Shown here: positions 38,366-47,377 of the stretch, piece by piece
How the letters are laid out: each line of letters begins with the position of its first letter
How positions within the stretch are numbered: the first letter of the stretch is position 1
DNA from: Paraspadella gotoi
Taxonomy: Eukaryota > Chaetognatha
Assembly (NCBI GenBank): GCA_051294375.1
Contig: CM119267.1
Location: 7,916,683-7,980,682, forward strand
Direction of reading: 5' to 3'
DNA length: 64,000 bases
Made by a program: the position numbers and the translations under genes
The notes under the pieces: model-generated
What the model saw: the letters and a program-made list of their open reading frames with translations, nothing else
Database searches by the model: none
Told to the model about the DNA's origin: nothing

Positions 38366-39356
38366 AATGGCCACCAGGTGAAGGCGCTCGCTTTCGGTCG
38401 TTTTGGCGCCTGAGAGGTATTTAAGGAGATGGAATCGGTTAATTGTCACTCTTTTCACGGAAGGGGAGTGGAAGGGGTGAAAGGGGCATGGAAGAGGGAC
38501 GTTGAGGAGCGGGCTCGTTTAATCGAGGGACGCGAAGATTCAATTAGGATTGTGGAAGGGCGCGGTGCTCGAAAGTCGGCGAGGAGGTGGAACGGTGAGG
38601 GAGTGTTTGGACGGATGGCGGGGCGGTAAGTTAGTAAGCAGAGGGGATGGAGAGTTGGCGACGTGTTGAGGTAGTGAGACGGTGAGTTGTCAGGAGTTTA
38701 ATGAGCTGAGCAGAGCGATCGTTTACCCTCGGGAAAGACCGTTAATTGAAAAGGAGAGTGAAAGTTCAGAGGAGCAAGAACTCGACTCGACCGGCGATTG
38801 GATTCCAAATCGGAATTGAAAGGAGTTTTATCACGAAGAGAATTTTTTTTTTGCCTACAGACTGGGAGACTGGTTGACACAGCGAAGAAAAGGACGCGTC
38901 GTAAATTAAAACCGTTGGTAGATTTTTTTATAAACATTTAGAAAGTCGAATGGTGAAAAAAAATGTAGAATTTTATCCGCCCAACTTTGCTTTTAGAATA
39001 AAAACAAATTCCGATGTGAACAGAAGGGATGAAAGGTTAGTAAACTTTGTTTTAAAAAATTAACGTAATAAACGTAAATCAGATTTGGCGAGATTTTATA
39101 CTAAATATGAAGTAAGTAAGTATGTACGAATTTGTAACGAACAAAAAAAGAGAAAAAGAAGTTAGATCCAACGAGATAGAATTGACTTCACCCGTAATAA
39201 AAAAACAGTTACCGCCTGTCATTCTCTTCAAATTAGGGGGAAAAAAAAACCGAATAACCAAGACGAAAAGCGAAAAAAATATGCAGTAAATTGTTTAACG
39301 GAAAAACATGCGGACGCAGTAAGGACAAAAAAAAGGAAATTAAGATTTGAACTCAC
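38366..39356. other. Single-copy DNA downstream of the minus-strand gene candidate
   Basis: 38370-38700 is G-rich with a TATTTAAGG word at about 38417. 38700-39356 is AT-rich. No continuation of the gene candidate was seen on the minus strand. Confidence 0.45.
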
Positions 39357-39542
39357 GCAGTGAGAATAAACCGGATTGATTGCCGATTGCAGAAAGGCCG
39401 GACCGTGGGGGTGACGGGGGAGCTGTGGGGGCGGAGGAGGAGGAGGAGGAGGGGGAGGATGGGGCGCCGCTCCGTGGGTGACGTGTCCGAAGGCGGCCAC
39501 GGCGGCGGCGGCTGCACGCGCCTGCGCCGTGGCGTCCGAGGC
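39357..39542 (-). CDS. Candidate internal exon, Ala/Pro-rich protein
   Basis: On the minus strand a pyrimidine-rich acceptor CTTGTCCACAG opens an exon of 186 nt (62 codons, phase 0-0) that closes at the consensus donor GTGAGT (39356-39351). The protein has an alanine-rich helix-like start (Ala-Gln-Ala-Arg then an Ala run), a Phe-Gly-His-Val-Thr-His-Gly-Ala segment, eleven or so prolines, and a non-repetitive end (Ala-Phe-Leu-Gln-Ser-Ala-Ile-Asn-Pro-Val-Tyr-Ser). This mixture is common in low-complexity parts of animal transcriptional or RNA regulators, but no family was recognised. It is in frame with the upstream exon at 39717-40007. Confidence 0.5.
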
Positions 39543-39591
39543 CTGTGGACAAGAGGATGGGACGAACAAAAATTTATCGATTTATTTATTA

Positions 39592-39655
<64 letters not shown>

Positions 39656-39690
39656 TTGATGATGTTGATGATGATGATGATGATGATGAC
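39592..39690. repeat. (GAT)n array in candidate intron
   Basis: About 95 bp of GAT triplets lying between the two candidate exons at 39357-39542 and 39717-40007. In minus-strand frames it reads as poly-His, poly-Ile or poly-Ser, but it lies outside both exons. Confidence 0.9.
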
Positions 39691-39716
39691 AATATGACAT
39701 ATAAAAAATAACGAAC

Positions 39717-40007
39717 CTCCGACAAAGATTGCCTCCGGTGCCCATTGGTCGCGACGTGCCCGCCCATTCCCGCCAAACCGCCGCCATTGATTCCCGCTAC
39801 GCCGCCTCCTCCACCGCCGCTTCCCAAAAGGTCCGTCTCCAGCGGCGGCGGCGGCGCGGTCGCTCGCCGCCACGGCCCCTTGCAGACAGTTCATGAAGGA
39901 AGGAAACGGGTGTGCGGGCGGCGCGGGGCCGCCCAGCGCCGCCGCCCGCCACCGCCGCCGCCTCCCCGGCCCGCGAGCGGCGAAAGCGTCGGTGACTCCG
40001 TCTTGAC
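39717..40007 (-). CDS. Candidate internal exon, Gly/Ala-rich regulatory-type protein
   Basis: Acceptor GATCCGTTCAG is followed by Val-Lys-Thr-Glu-Ser-Pro-Thr-Leu-Ser-Pro-Leu (VKTE is a SUMO-type site). The middle reads Pro-Phe-Pro-Ser-Phe-Met-Asn-Cys-Leu-Gln-Gly-Ala-Val-Ala-Ala in a shifted frame, and the end (Gly-Ile-Asn-Gly-Gly-Gly-Leu-Ala-Gly-Met, then Arg-Arg-Gln-Ser-Leu-Ser-Glu) returns to the first frame. The 291-nt length is a multiple of three, so the two frameshifts compensate and are best explained as sequencing indels in GGC and T/G homopolymer runs. Donor is GTTCGT (weak). Phase 0 at both ends. Confidence 0.45.
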
Positions 40008-40546
40008 CTGAACGGATCCGGGGAAGCGCGGGACTTCCGTGGTGGCGGTGAGGATCGAGGGTGCTGGTGGAGAGGGGATGGGGTGATGGGGTCAAGGATT
40101 GAGTCTCTCTACTAAAACATTAAGGTTCTAATGTAATTCGTAAAAGGTTCTAATTGGGGTAGTGGGTACATTATGAAAACCGCTCCCTAACAGAAAATCC
40201 TGTACAAGATTGTATTTTGTCTGGCTGAGGAGAAAGCCGGAATAAAATGATAAAGATACTCGATCATTATCAATTATATTTATAAAGTCGGTTTGTTTCT
40301 CTACGAGTGGTAAGATGTAAGATAATTTTTCGCAATAACTCTTTCAACCTATTAATTAATCACCAGATCTAGGCTACAGTCTTGCTCTCCTTGATTTTCT
40401 GTTTAACTCTTCGTCAGGCTTTAAAGTTTCGAATTTTTCCTTGTGGCGTTTAGTCTCGTTTAAGCCTCAAAGTTAAGACGTCACTCTTCTTTTCAAGTTC
40501 ACAAGTAAGACACACATCCCTAAAAAGAAAGAGGGCAAACTCGGTT
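40008..40546 (-). other. Candidate intron
   Basis: AT-richer sequence with stops in all minus frames, between donor GTAACC at 40548 and acceptor TTCAG at 40008. Confidence 0.35.
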
Positions 40547-40548
40547 AC

Positions 40549-40695
40549 CGTGACGATGTTATTGGCGGCGCCGGCTTCTTTCGCGACGGCGATGAGATCT
40601 ACGAGGACGACGCCGGTATTCGTCCGTAAATTCGGCGTCGTGCCGGACAGCGAAGGGCTCGGCCTTCTTGTCGAGGGGGCGTTGGGGGCGTGGAG
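40549..40695 (-). CDS. Candidate upstream exon, helical segment
   Basis: The minus frame is open over 49 codons and ends Val-Val-Leu-Val-Asp-Leu-Ile-Ala-Val-Ala-Lys-Glu-Ala-Gly-Ala-Ala-Asn-Asn-Ile-Val-Thr with strongly coding-like codons (GTC, CTC, ATC, GCC). It closes in phase 0 at donor ACG/GTAACC (40548), matching the phase-0 start of the next exon at 40007. A Ser/Pro/Thr-rich part lies upstream. The 5' boundary is uncertain; one possible acceptor gives a start at 40666. No family was recognised. Confidence 0.4.
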
Positions 40696-40909
40696 TCACG
40701 GGCGTAACGAATGGCGGGTCAAAGGTCCCGGCGCAAGGTGGTAGGAGTGGCGAGAGTGACGGAAATGGCGGCGATGTTGTGATAACGGTGGGTAAGAGTG
40801 ATGGAGTGATTCGAGATGGAAGAGGGCGTGGCGATAATCAGTACGAGGATGATAACAGGAAGTGCGATGCCAGGACTGTCGCCGAAAATGCTGCCAGGAA
40901 ATGCAAGAT

Positions 40910-40982
40910 GATTGGCGCCGAAATTTTGAAGAAAATTGGCGCCGCAATTCTGACGAAGATTGGCGTAAAAAACGGGGACGCG
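40910..40982. repeat. Three degenerate 24-bp units with ATTGGCG
   Basis: ATTGGCGCCG or ATTGGCGTAA recurs at about 40911, 40935 and 40959 with GAAGA-rich sequence between. Plus-strand reading gives a Lys-Ile-Gly-Ala repeat, but there is no other coding support. Confidence 0.6.
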
Positions 40983-41223
40983 AATGACGCCAGTCACGTA
41001 ATTGACGCGACAAAAATCGAGGCCAAATTTTTTCGGGTAAAACTGGTCGTTGGCGTCCGACCGTTTGCGTCATAGCGACATTTGGTTTTTCGTGTCGGTC
41101 CTCGTATTTCGTTGGATGTAGTTTAAAATTGATCAAATCGAAGTTTTAAGTATTTCTTTTTTTTTAAGTTCGAAAACATGTTTTAAATTGGAAAACATGT
41201 TTTTCGTTTTCGCTGTCTCGTAG

Positions 41224-41593
41224 CCCGAAGCTTCGATTCCCGAAAAGAAACCGAAACCAGAACCGGAAGTCGAGACGAAAATTTTTCGGGACCGGAAGTG
41301 GCGGAGAGAAGTCGGAGGCGTCAGAAGTCAAGGAGGAGGAGGAGGAGGAGGAGGAAGAGGAGCGGAAGACGAAGGCCGGGGTCTCATCTCGGAGGAAAAA
41401 TAAAAAGATGACAAGAGAGGAGGAAGCGATGGAGCCGACTCCTTCTTCTTCTTCTTCCTCCTCCTCCTCCTCCTCTTCATCCTCCTCTTTACCTTTTCAT
41501 TTCTTGGCGAAATTCTTCTTAAAACTCCTCCTCTTCCTCTTCCTCTTCCTCCTCCTCCTCATTTTCTTTTCTATAGAAATCCAAGTCTTGTGA
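41224..41593 (+). CDS. Candidate exon, Lys/Glu-Ser-rich protein
   Basis: A very good acceptor (T/C-rich TTTTCGTTTTCGCTGTCTCGTAG, AG at 41222-41223) is followed by Pro-Glu-Lys-Lys-Pro-Lys-Pro-Glu-Pro-Glu-Val-Glu-Thr-Lys. After one frameshift at AAAATTTTT the frame continues as Gly-Glu-Lys-Ser-Glu-Ala-Ser-Glu-Val-Lys, a poly-Glu run, Arg-Arg-Lys-Asn-Lys-Lys and a poly-Ser run, ending at a stop near 41591. This is charged low-complexity sequence of the kind found in nuclear proteins. Simple GAG and TCC repeats underlie the runs, so chance remains possible. Confidence 0.3.
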
Positions 41594-42166
41594 AGCGAGA
41601 AGTCACCGGGAAGGAATTTCGGGTTTTTGTGAGGAGGAAGGAAAGGAAAGGAAAGGAAAGGAAGGAAGGAAGGAAGGAAAGAAACGAGGGGAAAAAAAAG
41701 AAGAAAAGAAGGAAGGAAAAAAGGAAGGAAGAAAAGAAGGAAAGGAGAAATGATAAAGGAGAATGAAAGTAGGACGAAATAAAGGAATGAATTGTGAATT
41801 CTACTAGATACGCAGAAAGATAAAAAAAAAAGAAAAAAGGAAAGAAGAATTGAGCAAAGAAAGAAAATACTACAAAGAAAGAGGAAAATTTGATGAAGTG
41901 GCGTTCTAAAAAGAGTTTGCAAAAACATGACAGGATTAATTGACAGCCGCTCCCTGATCAGGGACAGTAGACGTCTAATATCAAATAGGAAACGGAAAAA
42001 GTTTCATTCACAATTTTGTTGATTGAAAAATCTTTAACGTTTACTAATTACCAGGTCGGTTGGACCAAGTTTTAGTACATTAGTATAACTGTAATTGCGT
42101 CACTTTCTGGATTACTTTGTCGCCGCAATGTAGAAGGTAGCAGGAACAAAAAAAAACAACTTTTTT
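41594..42166. repeat. Purine-rich (GGAA/GAAA) tract and AT-rich DNA
   Basis: GGAAA repeats at 41635-41700 fade into A/G-rich sequence to about 41890. The rest is AT-rich up to a large gap. Confidence 0.7.
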
Positions 42167-42678
42167 NNNNNNNNNNNNNNNNNNNNNNNNNNNNNNNNNN
42201 NNNNNNNNNNNNNNNNNNNNNNNNNNNNNNNNNNNNNNNNNNNNNNNNNNNNNNNNNNNNNNNNNNNNNNNNNNNNNNNNNNNNNNNNNNNNNNNNNNNN
42301 NNNNNNNNNNNNNNNNNNNNNNNNNNNNNNNNNNNNNNNNNNNNNNNNNNNNNNNNNNNNNNNNNNNNNNNNNNNNNNNNNNNNNNNNNNNNNNNNNNNN
42401 NNNNNNNNNNNNNNNNNNNNNNNNNNNNNNNNNNNNNNNNNNNNNNNNNNNNNNNNNNNNNNNNNNNNNNNNNNNNNNNNNNNNNNNNNNNNNNNNNNNN
42501 NNNNNNNNNNNNNNNNNNNNNNNNNNNNNNNNNNNNNNNNNNNNNNNNNNNNNNNNNNNNNNNNNNNNNNNNNNNNNNNNNNNNNNNNNNNNNNNNNNNN
42601 NNNNNNNNNNNNNNNNNNNNNNNNNNNNNNNNNNNNNNNNNNNNNNNNNNNNNNNNNNNNNNNNNNNNNNNNNNNNNN
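42167..42678. other. Assembly gap, 512 N
   Basis: Unknown bases. Open frames across it are artefacts. Confidence 0.99.
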
Positions 42679-42831
42679 AGAGAGATATTGATATTGAAAA
42701 ACGAAAGTGCGAGCTTTAGGCAAGTGCTTTAATCTGCCCTAAAAAGCTACCTTATTTGTAAGTATTTTAGTTTTCTTGAGTTTTCAATGGTACTGAACAA
42801 CAATGAAAATGATAATAATAATAATAATAGC

Positions 42832-42864
<33 letters not shown>

Positions 42865-43435
42865 TATAATAATAATAATAATAATAATATATTTGACACA
42901 ATTCATCTCTATAAGTTTTACTTTGTTTTTCTTTGTATTTTCATTTTTACTCCCAATCTACCTACTCTGGACTAACATTTTCCAACTTCTCATTTTCTTT
43001 TTTTTCTACCTATTTTCTTCCTCCTCCTCTCTTTGTCTTATCTGCCTCAATCATGATCCTCAATATTTCCCTTTATAATTTGCTCTTCATTATGAGGCCT
43101 TGTTTTTCTTTAACTTCAGCCCCATATTCGCCTACTTCTAATAAACTTATCCTTCTACAGATTTGACCGCATCCATCTTCTCGCCCTCGCATCGATTCTC
43201 TTCTTTTCCCTCAGCGCCCCCTTCCTATCGCTGCATATGTTCTCACAAATTTTGATTTAATAATCTCATCTAATCAATTTTTGAATTTAAAATATAAACG
43301 GGTTTACATTCTTCTTTTAGTAGGGGTTATCTTAAATAGGTTCACTACAAATTTCAACTCCGGATCTACTGTGAAAGAATTTCAGGAAAACAACTCATAT
43401 ATTGCCAAAGTCTTTCAATTTTTTTTTTTCTATTT
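42679..43435. repeat. AT-rich DNA with (AAT)n array
   Basis: AAT triplets at 42811-42890 with few interruptions, then pyrimidine-rich AT-rich sequence. No gene was seen. Confidence 0.8.
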
Positions 43436-43646
43436 NNNNNNNNNNNNNNNNNNNNNNNNNNNNNNNNNNNNNNNNNNNNNNNNNNNNNNNNNNNNNNNNN
43501 NNNNNNNNNNNNNNNNNNNNNNNNNNNNNNNNNNNNNNNNNNNNNNNNNNNNNNNNNNNNNNNNNNNNNNNNNNNNNNNNNNNNNNNNNNNNNNNNNNNN
43601 NNNNNNNNNNNNNNNNNNNNNNNNNNNNNNNNNNNNNNNNNNNNNN
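43436..43646. other. Assembly gap, 211 N
   Basis: Unknown bases. Confidence 0.99.
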
Positions 43647-43729
43647 CAATCTCTAGAGGGTAGGTTTTTAACTCTTTGTCTCTACGCGAATCAATAATGT
43701 ATCTTAATAGCAGCTAATGAAGGAAGGCG

Positions 43730-44052
43730 NNNNNNNNNNNNNNNNNNNNNNNNNNNNNNNNNNNNNNNNNNNNNNNNNNNNNNNNNNNNNNNNNNNNNNN
43801 NNNNNNNNNNNNNNNNNNNNNNNNNNNNNNNNNNNNNNNNNNNNNNNNNNNNNNNNNNNNNNNNNNNNNNNNNNNNNNNNNNNNNNNNNNNNNNNNNNNN
43901 NNNNNNNNNNNNNNNNNNNNNNNNNNNNNNNNNNNNNNNNNNNNNNNNNNNNNNNNNNNNNNNNNNNNNNNNNNNNNNNNNNNNNNNNNNNNNNNNNNNN
44001 NNNNNNNNNNNNNNNNNNNNNNNNNNNNNNNNNNNNNNNNNNNNNNNNNNNN
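43730..44052. other. Assembly gap, 323 N
   Basis: Unknown bases immediately before unit E copy 1. Confidence 0.99.
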
Positions 44053-44525
44053 GATGATGGCTCCTCGTGATTCCCGCCCAAAATGGCCCCGAGACCCAAG
44101 AGGAGAAAAAATGGCAGAGAAAAATAGAAGTTTGGCCTCTGATTGATTGCGGCGGTGGAAGGAGAGGGTAAGGATGATTTGGGTGGAATTGGTGGGTGAA
44201 ATCAGAGGTTCGGAGGTGAATGGAAGTTACGATGCAAAAAAGAAATACACTTTCAGTTTCATGAATTTATTCCGGTAAACTCATAGTTGAAAGAATGAAG
44301 GAAAACGATCTCGGATTTTCCGTCCGTAAAAATTTCAAAGATGAAGTTTAATAAAAAACTAACTAAAAATACTTTATTTTAAAAATCTCTGACTTTCTCT
44401 TTGTTCTCTCTCTCTGTCGCTCAATCTCTCTCTTTCTCTCTCCTTCCAGGATCCTTTCTTTCTCACATTTTCTCTCTCCCAATCTCTATTTTTCTTTCTT
44501 TCTCTCTTCAACCACTTTTTTCACT

Positions 44526-44588
<63 letters not shown>

Positions 44589-45393
44589 CACTCACTCTAC
44601 CCGCGCTGATGAGAAAGGAAGAGGCAAGTGATCAAAATTTCATAAGGAAAAACAATGACGCCATCGTGACGACCGGAGGAATTGGGGAAGAGAAAGAAGG
44701 AAAACTCTGTTTTGGAGGAAAAAAAAAGGAAAGAGAAAAAAATATTTAAAAAAAAAAGAAAGAAAGAAGAGTGTTTTTTGGAGTAACAATCGCTGCTCGA
44801 ATCTTGAGAAGAAAAATCGAGAAAAACTGTAGCCACGTCTAAAAAAAGATGTTGGGGTTGTTTTGTTGTTTTTTTTTACCGAAGGTGGCGCTGTTTTTGA
44901 CGCTGTTGTGGTTTTTTTTCGATCAACGGATTATGTATATGGTACATACGATCTGATTCTTAGATCTAAATTTACTTACCAGGACCAGGCAATCAGTACT
45001 TTTTGTACAATGTACATATAAGCATTAAACTGAAAAAAATTCAAAAACCTTTATATTTCGTAGAACAAATAAACAAGAATCGATAGTTTAAATTTACCCG
45101 GTGACCATTTGAAACCCGCCGCTAGAAAAAAAATTTACCAAAGGAACACGTGAAGAGATTTTAACATTTTGAAAAGAGATACTTAAAGACAAGACATACT
45201 CATTTTTTATGTATAAATATCATTTCTTTCGATTTACTTCTACTTTAACAGGAAGATGTAAAAGATAGCTCAGTTTTAAAGCGACATTGAGGGAACGATC
45301 TACAGTCAAGAGTGGCCGTCACTGGCAAACAGTCGGAATTATTGTATACATCTTTTCGTATAGAATGCTAATGAATTTGAAATTAAAAGATTC

Positions 45394-45623
45394 NNNNNNN
45401 NNNNNNNNNNNNNNNNNNNNNNNNNNNNNNNNNNNNNNNNNNNNNNNNNNNNNNNNNNNNNNNNNNNNNNNNNNNNNNNNNNNNNNNNNNNNNNNNNNNN
45501 NNNNNNNNNNNNNNNNNNNNNNNNNNNNNNNNNNNNNNNNNNNNNNNNNNNNNNNNNNNNNNNNNNNNNNNNNNNNNNNNNNNNNNNNNNNNNNNNNNNN
45601 NNNNNNNNNNNNNNNNNNNNNNN
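45394..45623. other. Assembly gap, 230 N
   Basis: Unit E copy 2 offers about 165 bp of real sequence for this position (48920-49085). Confidence 0.99.
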
Positions 45624-45802
45624 AAAAAAATGAACATCACCAACAATAACAGCGACAACAACAACTGGAAAGAAAGGGAAGAGACAAAGAGATCAAGCGC
45701 CGAGAGTCATAAAGGCGCCGGCGCGGGGATCATTAGAGAATCGCGCACCATACAAAATTCATGGGCGAAGAGACGCCCGAAAAAATAGGAAAGAAGGGCG
45801 AG

Positions 45803-46032
45803 NNNNNNNNNNNNNNNNNNNNNNNNNNNNNNNNNNNNNNNNNNNNNNNNNNNNNNNNNNNNNNNNNNNNNNNNNNNNNNNNNNNNNNNNNNNNNNNNNN
45901 NNNNNNNNNNNNNNNNNNNNNNNNNNNNNNNNNNNNNNNNNNNNNNNNNNNNNNNNNNNNNNNNNNNNNNNNNNNNNNNNNNNNNNNNNNNNNNNNNNNN
46001 NNNNNNNNNNNNNNNNNNNNNNNNNNNNNNNN
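45803..46032. other. Assembly gap, 230 N
   Basis: Copy 2 shows that the missing part is mainly GA-rich (49260-49410). Confidence 0.99.
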
Positions 46033-46423
46033 GAAAGAAAGGCAGACAGAGACAAAAAGGGAGTCACAGACTAACCAACAGACAAGGAATGAGAGACAAG
46101 TCATGAAACACAAAAGGCAGATTACCAAAAGAGGAAACGAAATCCCACTTTTGAATCAATAAGATAACGTTATAACATATTACAAATTGTAGCGTTCAAC
46201 GTCAAAAAGCCAAGAAGCCTAAAACATCAAATATTCTAGATATAAGTCAAACAATCTCTTTGCGTAAACAAATTCTGTTCATCTCTGCCGAGTGAAACTC
46301 ATCTCGTCAACTTCAGCCGTGAAAGTCTCCCGTACATGGCGTGGAATTCAGTTTGAGTTGTTGACGTGACATTTCGTCCTCTACTTTGGCTCTTGGACAA
46401 AGCTCGTCGCCAATTGCAACAAC

Positions 46424-46439
46424 AACAACGACGCCGACG

Positions 46440-46494
<55 letters not shown>
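46424..46494. repeat. (CGACAA)n array
   Basis: A clean hexanucleotide ACGACA/CGACAA run of about nine units. In copy 2 the same position (49800-49910) is scrambled by inserted bases. Confidence 0.9.
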
Positions 46495-46495
<1 letters not shown>

Positions 46496-46731
46496 CTTAT
46501 CTTCTTCCCTTCAACGAAAGTATAAAAAAACGAGGCAACACGTCATCGATCCCGGGCGGTTCTCCTCGAATTTTCGCACCCCCCTCTCGTGGGGGAAAGG
46601 GGGGGGGAGCTCCCATGCCCCTCAAGGGTCCATCATCGGGCCACAGATGACCCTCAAAACCTCATCACTTTTTCATGGTGAGGATCCACTGATGGCCAAA
46701 ATGACATAAATTCTCGGGGCCAAAAGATGGA

Positions 46732-47377
46732 GGAGTGCGGTCGGAACGAGCGAGCGAGAGACGCGGATTATGAGAAGAGACGAGAGGATGAGAGAGAGCT
46801 GGAGAGAGGCCTCTCCTCAAAAGAAAATAAAAAAGAGGAGAAAGGAAGAGAGACGACCGATTTAGTGACGAGAGAAGAGAGAGGAAAGATAGAGGCAAGA
46901 GGTGAGGAGGAGTGAAAAAAGAGAAAGGAAGAAGAAGATGGACGATGACGTGAGGGAGCGATAGAGCATGGTGAGCGGAGAATGAGAGAGAGGAGAGACG
47001 AGAGAGAGAGAGCGGAGAGAGAAGAGATGACGATGAGACGACGGGAGAGAGACGAGAGAGACAGGATGAGAGAGGACTAAAGTTAAGATAGCAAAAATAA
47101 TGTCTGTCAAGTACAAGCCGTACGTCTTTCGTTTTCGCCGGGAGAACTGAGGGTTAAGTTTACTAGAATACTGGTAGGCCGCGTTCCATAGACGTTAAGC
47201 CGCGGGGGTAAGGAGTGCTTCAGGGGGTCGCAAGCCATAGTTCCTACCAGCCGGCGGTCGTCGGTGCGAGTCGCCTTGCCGGGGGTAAGGGATGGCTCAG
47301 GAGTGTGCTTTTGCAAGCATTAGCTGGGGGTGGAGATTGGGAGTAGCTCGGTGTAGTACGGGGGGGGAGAAGGGAGG
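46732..47377. other. DNA between the two E copies
   Basis: GA-rich, interrupted purine tract to about 47080, then 47100-47377 of GC-richer, non-repetitive sequence without recognisable gene content. Confidence 0.5.

Larger units (their letters stand above)
44053..46731. repeat. Unit E, copy 1 (cleaner, two gaps)
   Basis: Corresponds to 47378-50172. It contains a clean CT run (44530-44582), the palindrome-like TGTACAATGTACA near 45006, gaps at 45394-45623 and 45803-46032, and a clean (CGACAA)n array. No coding exon is supportable. Confidence 0.8.

Noticed and set aside
39582-39711. Poly-Asp, poly-His and poly-Ser frames over the GAT array
   Set aside because: They are translations of a trinucleotide microsatellite in a candidate intron, outside the splice-defined exons.
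42112-46162. Open frames crossing N blocks
   Set aside because: Frames at 42112, 43281, 43395, 43704, 45287, 45733 and 45761 consist mainly of unknown bases.
47107-47316. 69-codon minus-strand frame in non-repetitive DNA
   Set aside because: No domain, no splice sites and only average length for this composition; not enough to call a gene.
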